Shown: one piece after another, positions 1 through 6,809 of the stretch | Numbering within the stretch: the stretch's first letter is position 1 | How the letters are laid out: the number at the start of each line of letters is the position of its first letter | Assembly: GCA_013695715.1 (NCBI GenBank) | Contig: JACCZZ010000379.1 | Location: forward strand, 1 to 7,238 | Length of the DNA stretch: 7,238 nucleotides | Direction of reading: 5' to 3' | Origin: Chitinophagales bacterium | GTDB taxonomy: Bacteria; Bacteroidota; Bacteroidia; Chitinophagales; UBA10324 | Position numbers and translations under genes: made by a program | Notes under the pieces: generated by a model | Databases searched by the model: none | What the model saw: only the letters and a program-made list of their open reading frames with translations | What the model was told of the DNA's origin: nothing

Positions 1-2325
1 TTTACATGCAGTGACTGGATTATTGCTACACATATAAGTGCAAGAAATGAGGCTATTACGAACCTCGCCAACCCGGGTGATTACGACCTCTATGTGGAAT
101 GTCATTTAGATAATTCGAGTGGCATATGTAACAATTCGCCTGTATTCAGCATTATTCCTATCGCATACTCATGTACTAATCAGCTCTTTGTCTATAATCA
201 CGGTGCCTTCGATCCTGATGGTGATTCTCTCGTTTATACACTGGTGAATCCACTGGATACTCTTAATGGGCCTATCCCTTATTCTCTGGGTGTATTCAGC
301 CCCACCTATCCTTTAAGCACAACTTCAGGTACATTGGAGTTTGATCCCTTTACAGGCCAGATCAGTTGTGTACCCAGCGAGAATCAAATAGCAGTGATCT
401 CGGTGCGGATTGATGAATATAGAGACGGAGGCTTTATTGGCAGCACCCAACGTGATCTTGAAATGGTTGTGAAAACGTGCAATAATAATGTGCCGGAGAT
501 TCCTTTGGGAATAGAAAACCTTATAGGAGGAGCCTTGCTTGATTCAAATACTGTAATTGTCTGCCCAGGGATTACCGTGGATTTTGATCTTGTTGGAGTT
601 GATATAGATGGAGCTGATACATTAACAGTAACAACAAATCTTGCCACAACCATACCCGCGGCGGTTTTTAGCAGTTCAGGTGATAATCCGATCACAGGGC
701 ATTTAACGTGGGAAACCGCTGCTGCAGATTCTGGTTTCTATTTCTTCACGGTTACAATTTCCGATGATGGCTGCCCGATTTCAGGCCAGCAGGTTTACTC
801 ATATACAATTCAGGTATCAAAACCACCTGTTGATGCTGGGCCCGATACTTCAATTTGTATATCAAATCCTGTTATACAATTGCAGGTGATAGGGCAGGCA
901 CCCTTCCATTGGAATAATGCTAATTTTTTAGATGATCCGAATTCAGAAACACCAACTGCTACATTGCCTGATTCAGGAACTTTCATCTTCGTTGTGACTG
1001 GCGATGCAGGAGGTTTTTGTGAAAAGAATGATACAGTTGTCGTAACTGTAGATCCAAATGTATTTGCCGCAGCCACGGTGGCACCTGATACCATATGCGC
1101 AGGAGACACAATTCAACTGAATGCATCTGCTACCGCAGGCATTGGTAACTATAGTTATAATTGGTCATCAGTGCCTTCAGGATTTTCAAGTAACGACAGC
1201 TCTACGACAGACAATCCTATCGTCTCGACAAACTATGTTATTGCTATTTCAAGTGGCAGTTGTACTACCTATGATACAGCCTTTGTATATACCCGTCAAT
1301 TACCCGGAGCTGACATCTCTGTTAATCCCACTACAGTGTGCGAAGGAGAAATAGTAGAGATCCAATATAATGGCATCACCTCACCTGATTATTCTTATAA
1401 TTGGAATTTCAGCAATGCGGAAATTTTATCTGGTACCACCAGCGGCCCCTATGCAGTATTATGGAATACCGCAGGAATTAATTCGGTTTCACTTCAGGTA
1501 ACCGATCAATTTGGTTGTTCTTCAAGTAATGTAGAAAATGTGACTGTAAACCCTACGCCAGAGGTTATATTTGAGTCAATTACCGGAGGATGCGAGCCTT
1601 TATCGGTGACATTCATAAACAATTCTCTTGATGGATTCTCTTATTTATGGGATTTTGGTGACGGCTCTACAAGTACAGAACAAAGCCCCGGGCATATTTA
1701 TGCTGCCGGACTTTTTGATGTAGCTCTTACCGTAACAAGCGCAGAGGGTTGCGTTTCATCTGTCGTGTTTCCAGGATATATTGAAATATTGCCGGTGCCT
1801 GTAGCAGATGCTTCTGTATTAGAAGATATCTCTCATCCCTATGACCTTTCTTTAGCTACATTTCATTTCCAGAATAATAGTCTTTTTGCAGATAGTTATT
1901 TCTGGGACTTTGGAGATGGGACCACGAGTTCTGAAACGAACCCAACACATACATACACTTCTCTGGATACTTTTTTTGCTGTGCTCACTGCATCGAATAA
2001 ATATTGTGATGATACTATTAAGCTGGGTCCTATCATCATTGTTTTCTATAATGAAATATTTTTTCCTACCGCATTTTCACCAAATGCTGATGGTAAAAAT
2101 GATCAGTTTCATGAGTTGCAGCAGGTAGGCCTTTCTAAATTATATTATGCTGTTTTTAATCGCTGGGGAGAAATGGTGTACGAAACAAATGCAACCAATG
2201 GTGAGTGGGATGGGAGCTACAAAGGCGAGCGTGCCGAAGTTGGTGTTTATTTCTGGTATGCCAAAGCAGATATGGTGAATGGAACTCATCTTGAGAGGAA
2301 GGGGAATGTAACCTTGATTCAATAG
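1..2325 (+). CDS. Secreted multi-domain PKD/Ig-like adhesin with T9SS type B C-terminal sorting domain (5'-truncated)
   Basis: The reading frame is open from base 1, so the gene starts outside the window; the in-frame GTG at 94 is internal, not a start. Visible are 774 residues. In order they form: a cadherin-like domain (about 1-155) with an acidic D71-P-D-G-D75 motif; a second similar domain (about 160-275) with D201-I-D-G; three Ig-like modules with paired cysteines (about 276-352, 362-435, 442-517); two PKD domains (about 518-600 and 601-683), each with WDFGDG at 550-555 and 635-640; and a C-terminal domain (684-774) with FSPNADGKND at 692-701, NRWGE at 720-724 and a GNVTLIQ end. That last domain matches the gliding-motility-associated (CHU_C, type B) domain that directs export by the type IX secretion system. 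PKD and Ig-like folds suggest a surface or released binding protein. No catalytic domain is visible. The ligand cannot be read from sequence, and the missing N-terminus could hold more modules. Confidence 0.93.
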   Translation, partial: FTCSDWIIATHISARNEAITNLANPGDYDLYVECHLDNSSGICNNSPVFSIIPIAYSCTNQLFVYNHGAFDPDGDSLVYTLVNPLDTLNGPIPYSLGVFSPTYPLSTTSGTLEFDPFTGQISCVPSENQIAVISVRIDEYRDGGFIGSTQRDLEMVVKTCNNNVPEIPLGIENLIGGALLDSNTVIVCPGITVDFDLVGVDIDGADTLTVTTNLATTIPAAVFSSSGDNPITGHLTWETAAADSGFYFFTVTISDDGCPISGQQVYSYTIQVSKPPVDAGPDTSICISNPVIQLQVIGQAPFHWNNANFLDDPNSETPTATLPDSGTFIFVVTGDAGGFCEKNDTVVVTVDPNVFAAATVAPDTICAGDTIQLNASATAGIGNYSYNWSSVPSGFSSNDSSTTDNPIVSTNYVIAISSGSCTTYDTAFVYTRQLPGADISVNPTTVCEGEIVEIQYNGITSPDYSYNWNFSNAEILSGTTSGPYAVLWNTAGINSVSLQVTDQFGCSSSNVENVTVNPTPEVIFESITGGCEPLSVTFINNSLDGFSYLWDFGDGSTSTEQSPGHIYAAGLFDVALTVTSAEGCVSSVVFPGYIEILPVPVADASVLEDISHPYDLSLATFHFQNNSLFADSYFWDFGDGTTSSETNPTHTYTSLDTFFAVLTASNKYCDDTIKLGPIIIVFYNEIFFPTAFSPNADGKNDQFHELQQVGLSKLYYAVFNRWGEMVYETNATNGEWDGSYKGERAEVGVYFWYAKADMVNGTHLERKGNVTLIQ

Positions 2326-2343
2326 AAAAGTCAGTCCAAGGTG

Positions 2344-2404
2344 GTTATTGCAATTCCTATTTTTTGGGAGGATGAAGCAATCTTTTACTTTATCAGTTGC
2401 TTCA
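2344..2404 (+). repeat. Interspersed repeat unit A in convergent gap
   Basis: This is a copy of a degenerate short repeat, also seen twice at 6660-6856. It begins GTTATTGC, ends near GAAGCAATCT, and has ATTGC (2347-2351) facing GCAAT (2377-2381). Bases 2369-2392 match 6686-6709 at 21 of 24 positions. It can fold in two ways: TCCTA/TGGGA around a five-T loop (2355-2369), or TGAAGCAA (2373-2380) with TTGCTTCA (2397-2404), a perfect 8-bp stem with a 16-base loop. It sits between two convergent genes, so the hairpin might help stop transcription, but no clean T-tract follows. The rest of the 136-base gap shows no gene. Confidence 0.6.
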
Positions 2405-2461
2405 ACTTCGATTTAAGCTAACTCACCTTTTAAAAGATTTCTTCGGAACTCCTCAAGGATC

Positions 2462-2923
2462 TTAATATTTTTCCCAGTGAAATTCTATTCCCTGATCATC
2501 GATGTAGTAAAAGTGCTGATCGGTGAGCCGCAGCACATCTAAAAATTTTTGTACGGCGTCTGCCGAGACATTTTCATTCTGATATTCAGTAAAGGCAATG
2601 ATCAACTGGTCGCCAAAATCTGCAAAATCATAAGTGCCATATGAATAAAGAGTACCATTGTTAAAATATGAAAAGGTGCCAAGACCCTCTTTTGAAGCCA
2701 CAACATTCAATGTCCAGTACTGATAAGATGCAGTAATATCATTGCCATTTGCATCTGTAACCTGATCAATAAACCAATTGCCTGATAGACGTTCATCACG
2801 TGTTTGAAGAGTAAATACGGGGCCTTCAGGATATTGAAAACAACTGCTGAAGGAAAAAAGCACAAATGAGAAAATGAGAGCTTTCGCAGTAATGGCTAAG
2901 GCTTTTTTAAATTGAAAAGACAC
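2462..2923 (-). CDS. Small lipocalin-like lipoprotein
   Basis: A predicted 153-residue lipoprotein starting at GTG (2923-2921). The N-terminus has lysines at 6, 7 and 14, a hydrophobic core (about 15-25) and a lipobox-like F-S-S-C with Cys28 as the lipidated residue. The mature part opens with L-S-G-N-W-F-I-D-Q-V and continues with alternating beta-type segments ending F-H-W-E-K-Y, as in the short lipocalin-like lipoproteins frequent in Bacteroidota; this family call is by pattern and moderate. The frame extends eight codons upstream to a TTG at 2947, but that TTG is part of a TATCTTTG promoter element (2945-2952), so it should lie upstream of the transcript start; an in-frame stop lies just above it. 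GTG also places the charged N-region normally. The upstream gene has its own terminator, so this is probably monocistronic. Its ligand and function are unknown. Confidence 0.8.
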   Translation of the reverse strand: MSFQFKKALAITAKALIFSFVLFSFSSCFQYPEGPVFTLQTRDERLSGNWFIDQVTDANGNDITASYQYWTLNVVASKEGLGTFSYFNNGTLYSYGTYDFADFGDQLIIAFTEYQNENVSADAVQKFLDVLRLTDQHFYYIDDQGIEFHWEKY

Positions 2924-2944
2924 GATCTGATGAAGATTTGCGTA

Positions 2945-2952
2945 CAAAGATA
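2945..2952 (-). promoter_or_regulatory. Bacteroidota -7 promoter element for the lipocalin-like gene
   Basis: Read on the minus strand this is TATCTTTG, an exact fit to the Bacteroidota -7 consensus TAnnTTTG and identical to the octamer ahead of the TonB-dependent receptor. It lies 21 bases before the chosen GTG start, leaving a short leader of roughly 15 bases. No clear -33 TTG is seen at the usual spacing, so the call rests on the -7 match and its position. Confidence 0.6.
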
Positions 2953-3012
2953 ATTATAAATTTCCCAGCGAGGAATACGTAATACTTTAAGACTTAATTA
3001 TATATAAAATAT

Positions 3013-3036
3013 AAGGGAAGCTTCTTAGCTCCCCTT
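3013..3036 (-). terminator. Hairpin terminator of the Omp28-like gene
   Basis: On the minus strand, AAGGGGAGC pairs with GCTTCCCTT around a six-base loop TAAGAA: nine base pairs, one of them a G-U wobble. On the plus strand the same position is an A-C mismatch, so the hairpin favours minus-strand RNA. It begins 22 bases past the Omp28-like stop codon and is followed by the T-rich run ATATTTTATATA. It lies before the promoter of the next minus-strand gene, separating the two units. Confidence 0.65.
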
Positions 3037-3058
3037 ACAGTATTTTAATGGTTAAAAA

Positions 3059-3997
3059 TTAATCCCAATCCTTTACCTCATAAACGTTTGCCTGCTGTGC
3101 ATTCATTACCTGGTGGCTGTTTGCATCAGGGCCTACACGGTTGATAAGCGCTACGATCCGTAAGTTATTTATATTATAGCCTGCGATAGGTGCACTTTTA
3201 GTTGTTACATACTCACCTCCTGGAATCATAGTTGAAGCAGGAATAAGATCGCCAAGTGCGGCAGTAAGCGAAGCTCGTACTACATGGTTATGTACAAAAT
3301 CTATAATTGGATCACCCAGACCAACTAACGGAGAACCTGGATCAAGGGTGCCATCATCATAGTAATTATTTTGAGGATGGCCTGTTATTCCGTCCTCTGT
3401 TAAAATAATTGAAATACGATAGTCACCGCCTGAAAGAGTCGTATTGAATCCACAGTGCGCAGTAACACTAAGATTCCCACTTTGAATATAAGATGTTATT
3501 GCAATTCCGCATGGTGCCGTTTGTGAAAGCTGCATATTAGCTGCGCTGCTCCAATAATTCCTATCTATTAATAATAATCCGCTGAAAGGAACCCTATTTA
3601 CCATTGCAGATGGGAATGACTCTATAGTGTCAAATGTTGCATCTAATGTATCGAAAAGACCTATTTGTAGAGCATCACCTTCATGATAAGAAGCCCCAAT
3701 AATTTTACCTGCACCCTGACTAACCATATCTTCCAGAATCAATGCACCATCAGGACAATAGCCGCACCAGGTGCCTGTGAATTCTTCAACAAGTGCTTTT
3801 TGACTGAATGAGCTTGGTACAGGCGAGATGCCGGTGCTTCCGGTACCTCCGGTGCCCCCTGTTCCACCCGTACCGCCGGTTCCACCAGTGTTGTCTACAG
3901 GGTTTGCAACTTCAGCGGGAGTTGGATTTTGATATTCTTTAGTGCAGGAACCGCCTGCTAAAGCTATTGCGAAAAGAAGAACGAAGAATTGTTTCAT
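3059..3997 (-). CDS. Omp28-related outer membrane lipoprotein with thioredoxin-like CxxC
   Basis: A 312-residue predicted lipoprotein. The signal peptide (1-17) is a K2 start plus hydrophobic stretch ending A-G-G-S-C, with Cys18 the likely lipidated residue; the -3 position is Gly rather than Leu, a relaxed lipobox. A low-complexity Gly/Thr linker (37-56) follows. From about 66 comes VEEFTGTWCGYCPDGA, with Cys78-G-Y-Cys81 placed like a thioredoxin active site, and FPSAMVNR (128-135), where P129 fits the cis-proline loop. A beta-rich part (about 160-312) completes the Omp28 architecture known from Porphyromonas and relatives; two further cysteines sit at 163 and 182. Family knowledge places these proteins at the outer membrane; their biochemical role is not settled, and redox activity is an inference from CxxC. 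The ATG is preceded by a -7 element at a short distance. It is divergent from the TonB-dependent receptor. Confidence 0.88.
   Translation of the reverse strand: MKQFFVLLFAIALAGGSCTKEYQNPTPAEVANPVDNTGGTGGTGGTGGTGGTGSTGISPVPSSFSQKALVEEFTGTWCGYCPDGALILEDMVSQGAGKIIGASYHEGDALQIGLFDTLDATFDTIESFPSAMVNRVPFSGLLLIDRNYWSSAANMQLSQTAPCGIAITSYIQSGNLSVTAHCGFNTTLSGGDYRISIILTEDGITGHPQNNYYDDGTLDPGSPLVGLGDPIIDFVHNHVVRASLTAALGDLIPASTMIPGGEYVTTKSAPIAGYNINNLRIVALINRVGPDANSHQVMNAQQANVYEVKDWD
3830..3889 (-). repeat. Gly-Gly-Thr linker-coding repeat inside the Omp28-like gene
   Basis: Residues 37-56 repeat the tripeptide Thr-Gly-Gly five times, then Thr-Gly-Ser and Thr-Gly. The DNA has a 9-base period, but the units differ at third positions: all four Thr codons and all four Gly codons appear. 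The stretch joins the lipid anchor region to the thioredoxin-like domain, so it most simply acts as a flexible tether holding the domain away from the membrane. Confidence 0.85.
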
Positions 3998-4030
3998 GTG
4001 TAATGTTTAGATCAATGGAAAATTGAATAC

Positions 4031-4038
4031 CAAATTTA
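4031..4038 (-). promoter_or_regulatory. Bacteroidota -7 promoter element for the Omp28-like gene
   Basis: The minus strand reads TAAATTTG, fitting TAnnTTTG, 33 bases before the ATG at 3997. A palindrome AAAATATTTT (4041-4050) and a run of nine A (4065-4073, T on the transcribed sense) lie just upstream and could act as an AT-rich upstream element. No -33 TTG at 19-21 bases was found; the nearest TTG is about 25 bases away. Confidence 0.55.
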
Positions 4039-4100
4039 GTAAAATATTTTTGGATAACATCATCAAAAAAAAAGAGCAAGGATCACGAATGAGAAACCAA

Positions 4101-4123
4101 TTAAGAAATACAACTATTCTTAA
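4101..4123. promoter_or_regulatory. AT-rich dyad in the divergent intergenic region
   Basis: TTAAGAA (4101-4107) and TTCTTAA (4117-4123) form a perfect 7-bp inverted repeat with a 9-base spacer. It lies between the two divergent promoter elements, about 60 bases from each. The arm spacing (16 bases start to start) could suit a dimeric regulator, but AT-rich dyads arise easily by chance, so this is only a candidate site. Confidence 0.25.
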
Positions 4124-4138
4124 ACACGTTTTTCTCTG

Positions 4139-4153
4139 TTAACAACCTGTTAA
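4139..4153. promoter_or_regulatory. Candidate operator dyad upstream of the FecA-like receptor
   Basis: TTAACA-ACC-TGTTAA is a perfect 6-bp inverted repeat around a three-base centre. It ends 27 bases before the -7 element at 4181, so it would sit at or just upstream of the -33 region, where a repressor or activator could act. I do not recognise it as a known binding consensus. A role in iron-responsive control is a guess from the neighbouring receptor. Confidence 0.35.
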
Positions 4154-4180
4154 TCAATCCGACTCGTCTGCCTTCACCAG

Positions 4181-4188
4181 TATCTTTG
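4181..4188 (+). promoter_or_regulatory. Bacteroidota -7 promoter element for the TonB-dependent receptor
   Basis: TATCTTTG matches TAnnTTTG exactly and is the same octamer as the one used by the lipocalin-like gene. It lies 30 bases before the ATG at 4219, giving a leader of roughly 25 bases, too short for a riboswitch. No TTG is seen at the -33 position. No strong Shine-Dalgarno stands before the ATG, as is common in this phylum. Confidence 0.6.
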
Positions 4189-4218
4189 CAGGAGTAACTT
4201 AATTGATTCTTTTGGAAT

Positions 4219-6636
4219 ATGAATAAGTGTTTTTACTTGCTGATAATATCAATTTGGAGTTTTTATGGAGCTTTCGGGCAGCAATTAAAGGGATCATTGC
4301 ACGGCACCTTACTTAATGAAATGAATGAGCCGGTTGAAGGGGGAACCATTTCAATTGAAGCATTTAAATTAATAACCAGTTCTGGTAGGGATGGGGAATT
4401 CAAGTTTGAAAAAATTCCTGCGGGAAAAATAAGGCTTACCATCACTTGCATCGGATATAAGCAATTATACAAAGAGGTCACAGTAACCATAGGAGAACCA
4501 TCCGCAATAACCATCACCTTAGAACCTATTATTAATGTGCTTGAGGAAGTTGTAGTTAGTGAAAAAGATTTTAATAATGTCAAGCGCTTGCGAGATGAAG
4601 AGGGTACAATGATTTTTGCAGGAAAAAAAAATGATGTAATTATTCTAGATAAAACCAATGCAAATACAGCAGAGAACATACCCCGCCAGGTTTTTTCAAA
4701 AGTTCCGGGAGTATACGAATGGGATTTGGATGGTAGCGGAGTGCAGACAAGTATCTCTGTTCGAGGTTTAAATCCGCACCGGTCATGGGAATTTAACGTA
4801 AGGCAAAATGGATATAATGTTAATTCAGATATGTTTGGTTATCCTGAATCTCATTACAATCCACCTACTGAAGCATTGTCGCGAGTGTCATTGGTCCGCG
4901 GTGGTGCTTCGTTGCAATATGGGCCGCAGTTCGGCGGTATGCTTAATTATATCATTAAAGAAGGGCCTCGCGATGAAAAAGTAGATTTTGAGACACGCCA
5001 AACAATCGGACCTAATAAGCTTTATAATACCTACAATGCGCTTGGTGGTACCATAGGCAAATTAAATTATTTCGCCTATTTTAATTACCGCGTATCAGAC
5101 GGCTACCGTCCTAACAGCCATTATGACTGGTGGGCATATTATGCGGGATTGCATTATACATTAAGTGAAAAGGTGAAGCTTGGTTTTGAATTTTCAAGAA
5201 TGTACTATATAGATCAGTTTGCTGGCGGCTTAACTGATGCTCAGTTTGAAGCAGATCCCCGTCAGTCTAATCGCAGCAGAAATTATTTTCAGCCTAACAT
5301 GAATATCCCTGCGCTCTTGCTTGATATAAGGTTTAACGGGCATACTTCACTGAGCTTAAAATCCAATTATTTCATAGGCCAGCGTAATAGCGTTATGTTC
5401 ACACCACCAGGCACAGTGCCAGATACGATCCTGGCATCAACGCTTCAGTATGCTCCGCGTCAGGTTGATCGTGATTATTATAATTCTTTTACGAATGAAT
5501 TGCGGGTATTGCATCATTACACTATCGCTGGCAGAGAACAGGCAATTTCAATCGGCGGCCGTTATTCCAATGCAGTTACCAACCGTAAGCAACAAGGTAC
5601 CGGTACTACCACAACGGATTTTGATCTAACGGTAATAGGAGATTATGCCCTGGATTTAGATTTTAATACGGTTAACTATGCAGTGTTTGCAGAGAATCTT
5701 TTTCGTGTAGGTAAACAACTTTCCATAACGCCGGGAGCGAGACTTGATATAGTTCGAACCAGGATGACGGGTAATATTGACTATACGAGTAACTCTTTTA
5801 ATTATGATAAGAACAGGTCAATCCCCTTATTAGGCCTTGGGTTGCAATACAAGCTCAATGATCTAAGTAATATTTACGCGAACTGGTCGCAGGCATACCG
5901 ACCCATTTTATATAGTGATCTAACTCCATCAGCTTCTCTGGATGTAGTAGATCCCAACATGAAAGACTCAAAAGGCTTCAATGCAGATATTGGTGTCCGA
6001 GGCAACCTTAACGATTTGCTGATCTATGATGTAGGATTGTTTTATCTCTATTATGGTGACCGGGTAGGAAGTCTGGCATTAACAAATGATTCCGGCCAGG
6101 CATATATCTACAAAACCAATGTAGGCACTTCCGCGGCTCGGGGAGTAGAAAGCTTTATTGAGTTTCATCCTACAGCTATCAATAATCTTAAAGCAACTGT
6201 GGGTGACATCGGAGTTTTTACGTCAATAGCTTTTGATTATGCAACATACATAGATGGCCTCACCTCAGTAAATGGCCAGGATGTACAAATAAAGGGTAAG
6301 AAACTTGAGAATGCACCTCAATGGATTGCACGGGGGGGAATTACCTATGGCTATAAATTCCTTTCAACTACTTTTCAGGCAAGTTATGTAAGTGAAATAT
6401 TCACTGATGCATTGAACACTCCGTCTTCTTCTACAGGTGTTACTGGTATTGTGCCTTCGTATATCATTTTGGATTGGAATGCTACTTTCCGTTTTTCAGA
6501 ATACAATATAAAAGCAGGTATAAATAACCTCGCGGATGAAAAATATTTCACCCGCAGAATTAATGCATACCCAGGACCTGGCATTCTGCCTGCTGATGGC
6601 AGAACTTACTATATTTCTTTAGGAAAAGAATTTTAG
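4219..6636 (+). CDS. FecA-like TonB-dependent outer membrane receptor
   Basis: An 805-residue outer-membrane importer that would use TonB-ExbBD energy to take up a ligand, most likely a ferric chelate. The signal peptide is 1-20 (cleavage after A-F-G). A carboxypeptidase-regulatory-like beta domain (about 24-101) follows, then a TonB-box-like LEEVVVSEKD (108-117). The plug (about 125-250) carries VPGVYEWDLDGSG, SVRGLNPHRSWEF (180-192), FGYPESHYNPP and VRGGASLQYGPQFGGMLN (226-243). The beta barrel runs from about 254 to the terminal Phe805. The plug motifs and the C-terminal YFTRRINAYPGPGILPADGR resemble the ferric-dicitrate receptor FecA group. Unlike E. coli FecA there is no N-terminal signalling (STN) domain, and no FecI/FecR genes are in the window, so control by that route is unlikely. 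The substrate is inferred; citrate is not proven. It has its own promoter and is divergent from the Omp28-like gene. Confidence 0.93.
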   Translation: MNKCFYLLIISIWSFYGAFGQQLKGSLHGTLLNEMNEPVEGGTISIEAFKLITSSGRDGEFKFEKIPAGKIRLTITCIGYKQLYKEVTVTIGEPSAITITLEPIINVLEEVVVSEKDFNNVKRLRDEEGTMIFAGKKNDVIILDKTNANTAENIPRQVFSKVPGVYEWDLDGSGVQTSISVRGLNPHRSWEFNVRQNGYNVNSDMFGYPESHYNPPTEALSRVSLVRGGASLQYGPQFGGMLNYIIKEGPRDEKVDFETRQTIGPNKLYNTYNALGGTIGKLNYFAYFNYRVSDGYRPNSHYDWWAYYAGLHYTLSEKVKLGFEFSRMYYIDQFAGGLTDAQFEADPRQSNRSRNYFQPNMNIPALLLDIRFNGHTSLSLKSNYFIGQRNSVMFTPPGTVPDTILASTLQYAPRQVDRDYYNSFTNELRVLHHYTIAGREQAISIGGRYSNAVTNRKQQGTGTTTTDFDLTVIGDYALDLDFNTVNYAVFAENLFRVGKQLSITPGARLDIVRTRMTGNIDYTSNSFNYDKNRSIPLLGLGLQYKLNDLSNIYANWSQAYRPILYSDLTPSASLDVVDPNMKDSKGFNADIGVRGNLNDLLIYDVGLFYLYYGDRVGSLALTNDSGQAYIYKTNVGTSAARGVESFIEFHPTAINNLKATVGDIGVFTSIAFDYATYIDGLTSVNGQDVQIKGKKLENAPQWIARGGITYGYKFLSTTFQASYVSEIFTDALNTPSSSTGVTGIVPSYIILDWNATFRFSEYNIKAGINNLADEKYFTRRINAYPGPGILPADGRTYYISLGKEF

Positions 6637-6659
6637 TTGGGAATTCTTCAATCAACGTT

Positions 6660-6740
6660 GTCATTCCGCAACCTGATATATTATCAGGATGAAGCAGTCT
6701 CTTGCTTTAAATTCTATACTTAATCTGAACAGATTGCTTC
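6660..6740 (+). repeat. Interspersed repeat unit B with perfect hairpin
   Basis: The second copy of the family, starting GTCATTCCGCA. It contains CCTGATA-TAT-TATCAGG (6672-6688), a perfect 7-bp stem with a three-base loop, in the same place relative to AGGATGAAGCA as the weaker hairpin of unit A. GAAGCAGTCT (6691-6700) also pairs with AGATTGCTTC (6731-6740), nine of ten plus a G-T wobble. It begins 24 bases after the receptor stop, so it could act on receptor mRNA ends, though no T-tract follows. Confidence 0.6.
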
Positions 6741-6780
6741 GTAGCGCTAAACTAAAGCCTCCCTACCATCGCAAAGACGG
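6731..6780 (-). repeat. Inverted half-copy of the interspersed repeat
   Basis: AGATTGCTTCGTAG (from 6731) through CGCAAAGACGG (6770-6780) reads as the opposite orientation of the repeat: the minus strand gives GAAGCAATCT at the matching end. Together with unit B it makes a head-to-head pair, as in a decayed inverted-repeat element. The GTAG (6741-6744) and CTAC (6763-6766) inside may be remains of an internal hairpin. Sequence identity is lower here, so the limits are approximate. Confidence 0.45.
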
Positions 6781-6809
6781 CATTAGGAGAAGGTTAGCTC
6801 AATTAAATT

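Noticed and set aside
384..1109. Minus-strand frames inside the adhesin gene
   Set aside because: They overlap a continuous adhesin frame with recognisable domains and show no protein features of their own.
2427..2436. CTTTTAAAAG palindrome in the first convergent gap
   Set aside because: It has no loop to form a hairpin and is a simple AT-rich palindrome without context.
2434..2463. AAGAT...ATCTT pairing near the lipoprotein stop as a terminator
   Set aside because: The stem is only five AT-rich pairs with a 20-base loop and no T-tract follows; chance is likely.
3830..3889. A CRISPR-like or phase-variable repeat
   Set aside because: The repeat is within one reading frame, has no spacers, and its units differ in sequence, so slippage-based switching is unlikely.
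4189..4218. A possible riboswitch (for example cobalamin) ahead of the TonB-dependent receptor
   Set aside because: Only about 30 bases separate the -7 element from the ATG, too short for such a structure, and the receptor motifs point to ferric chelates.
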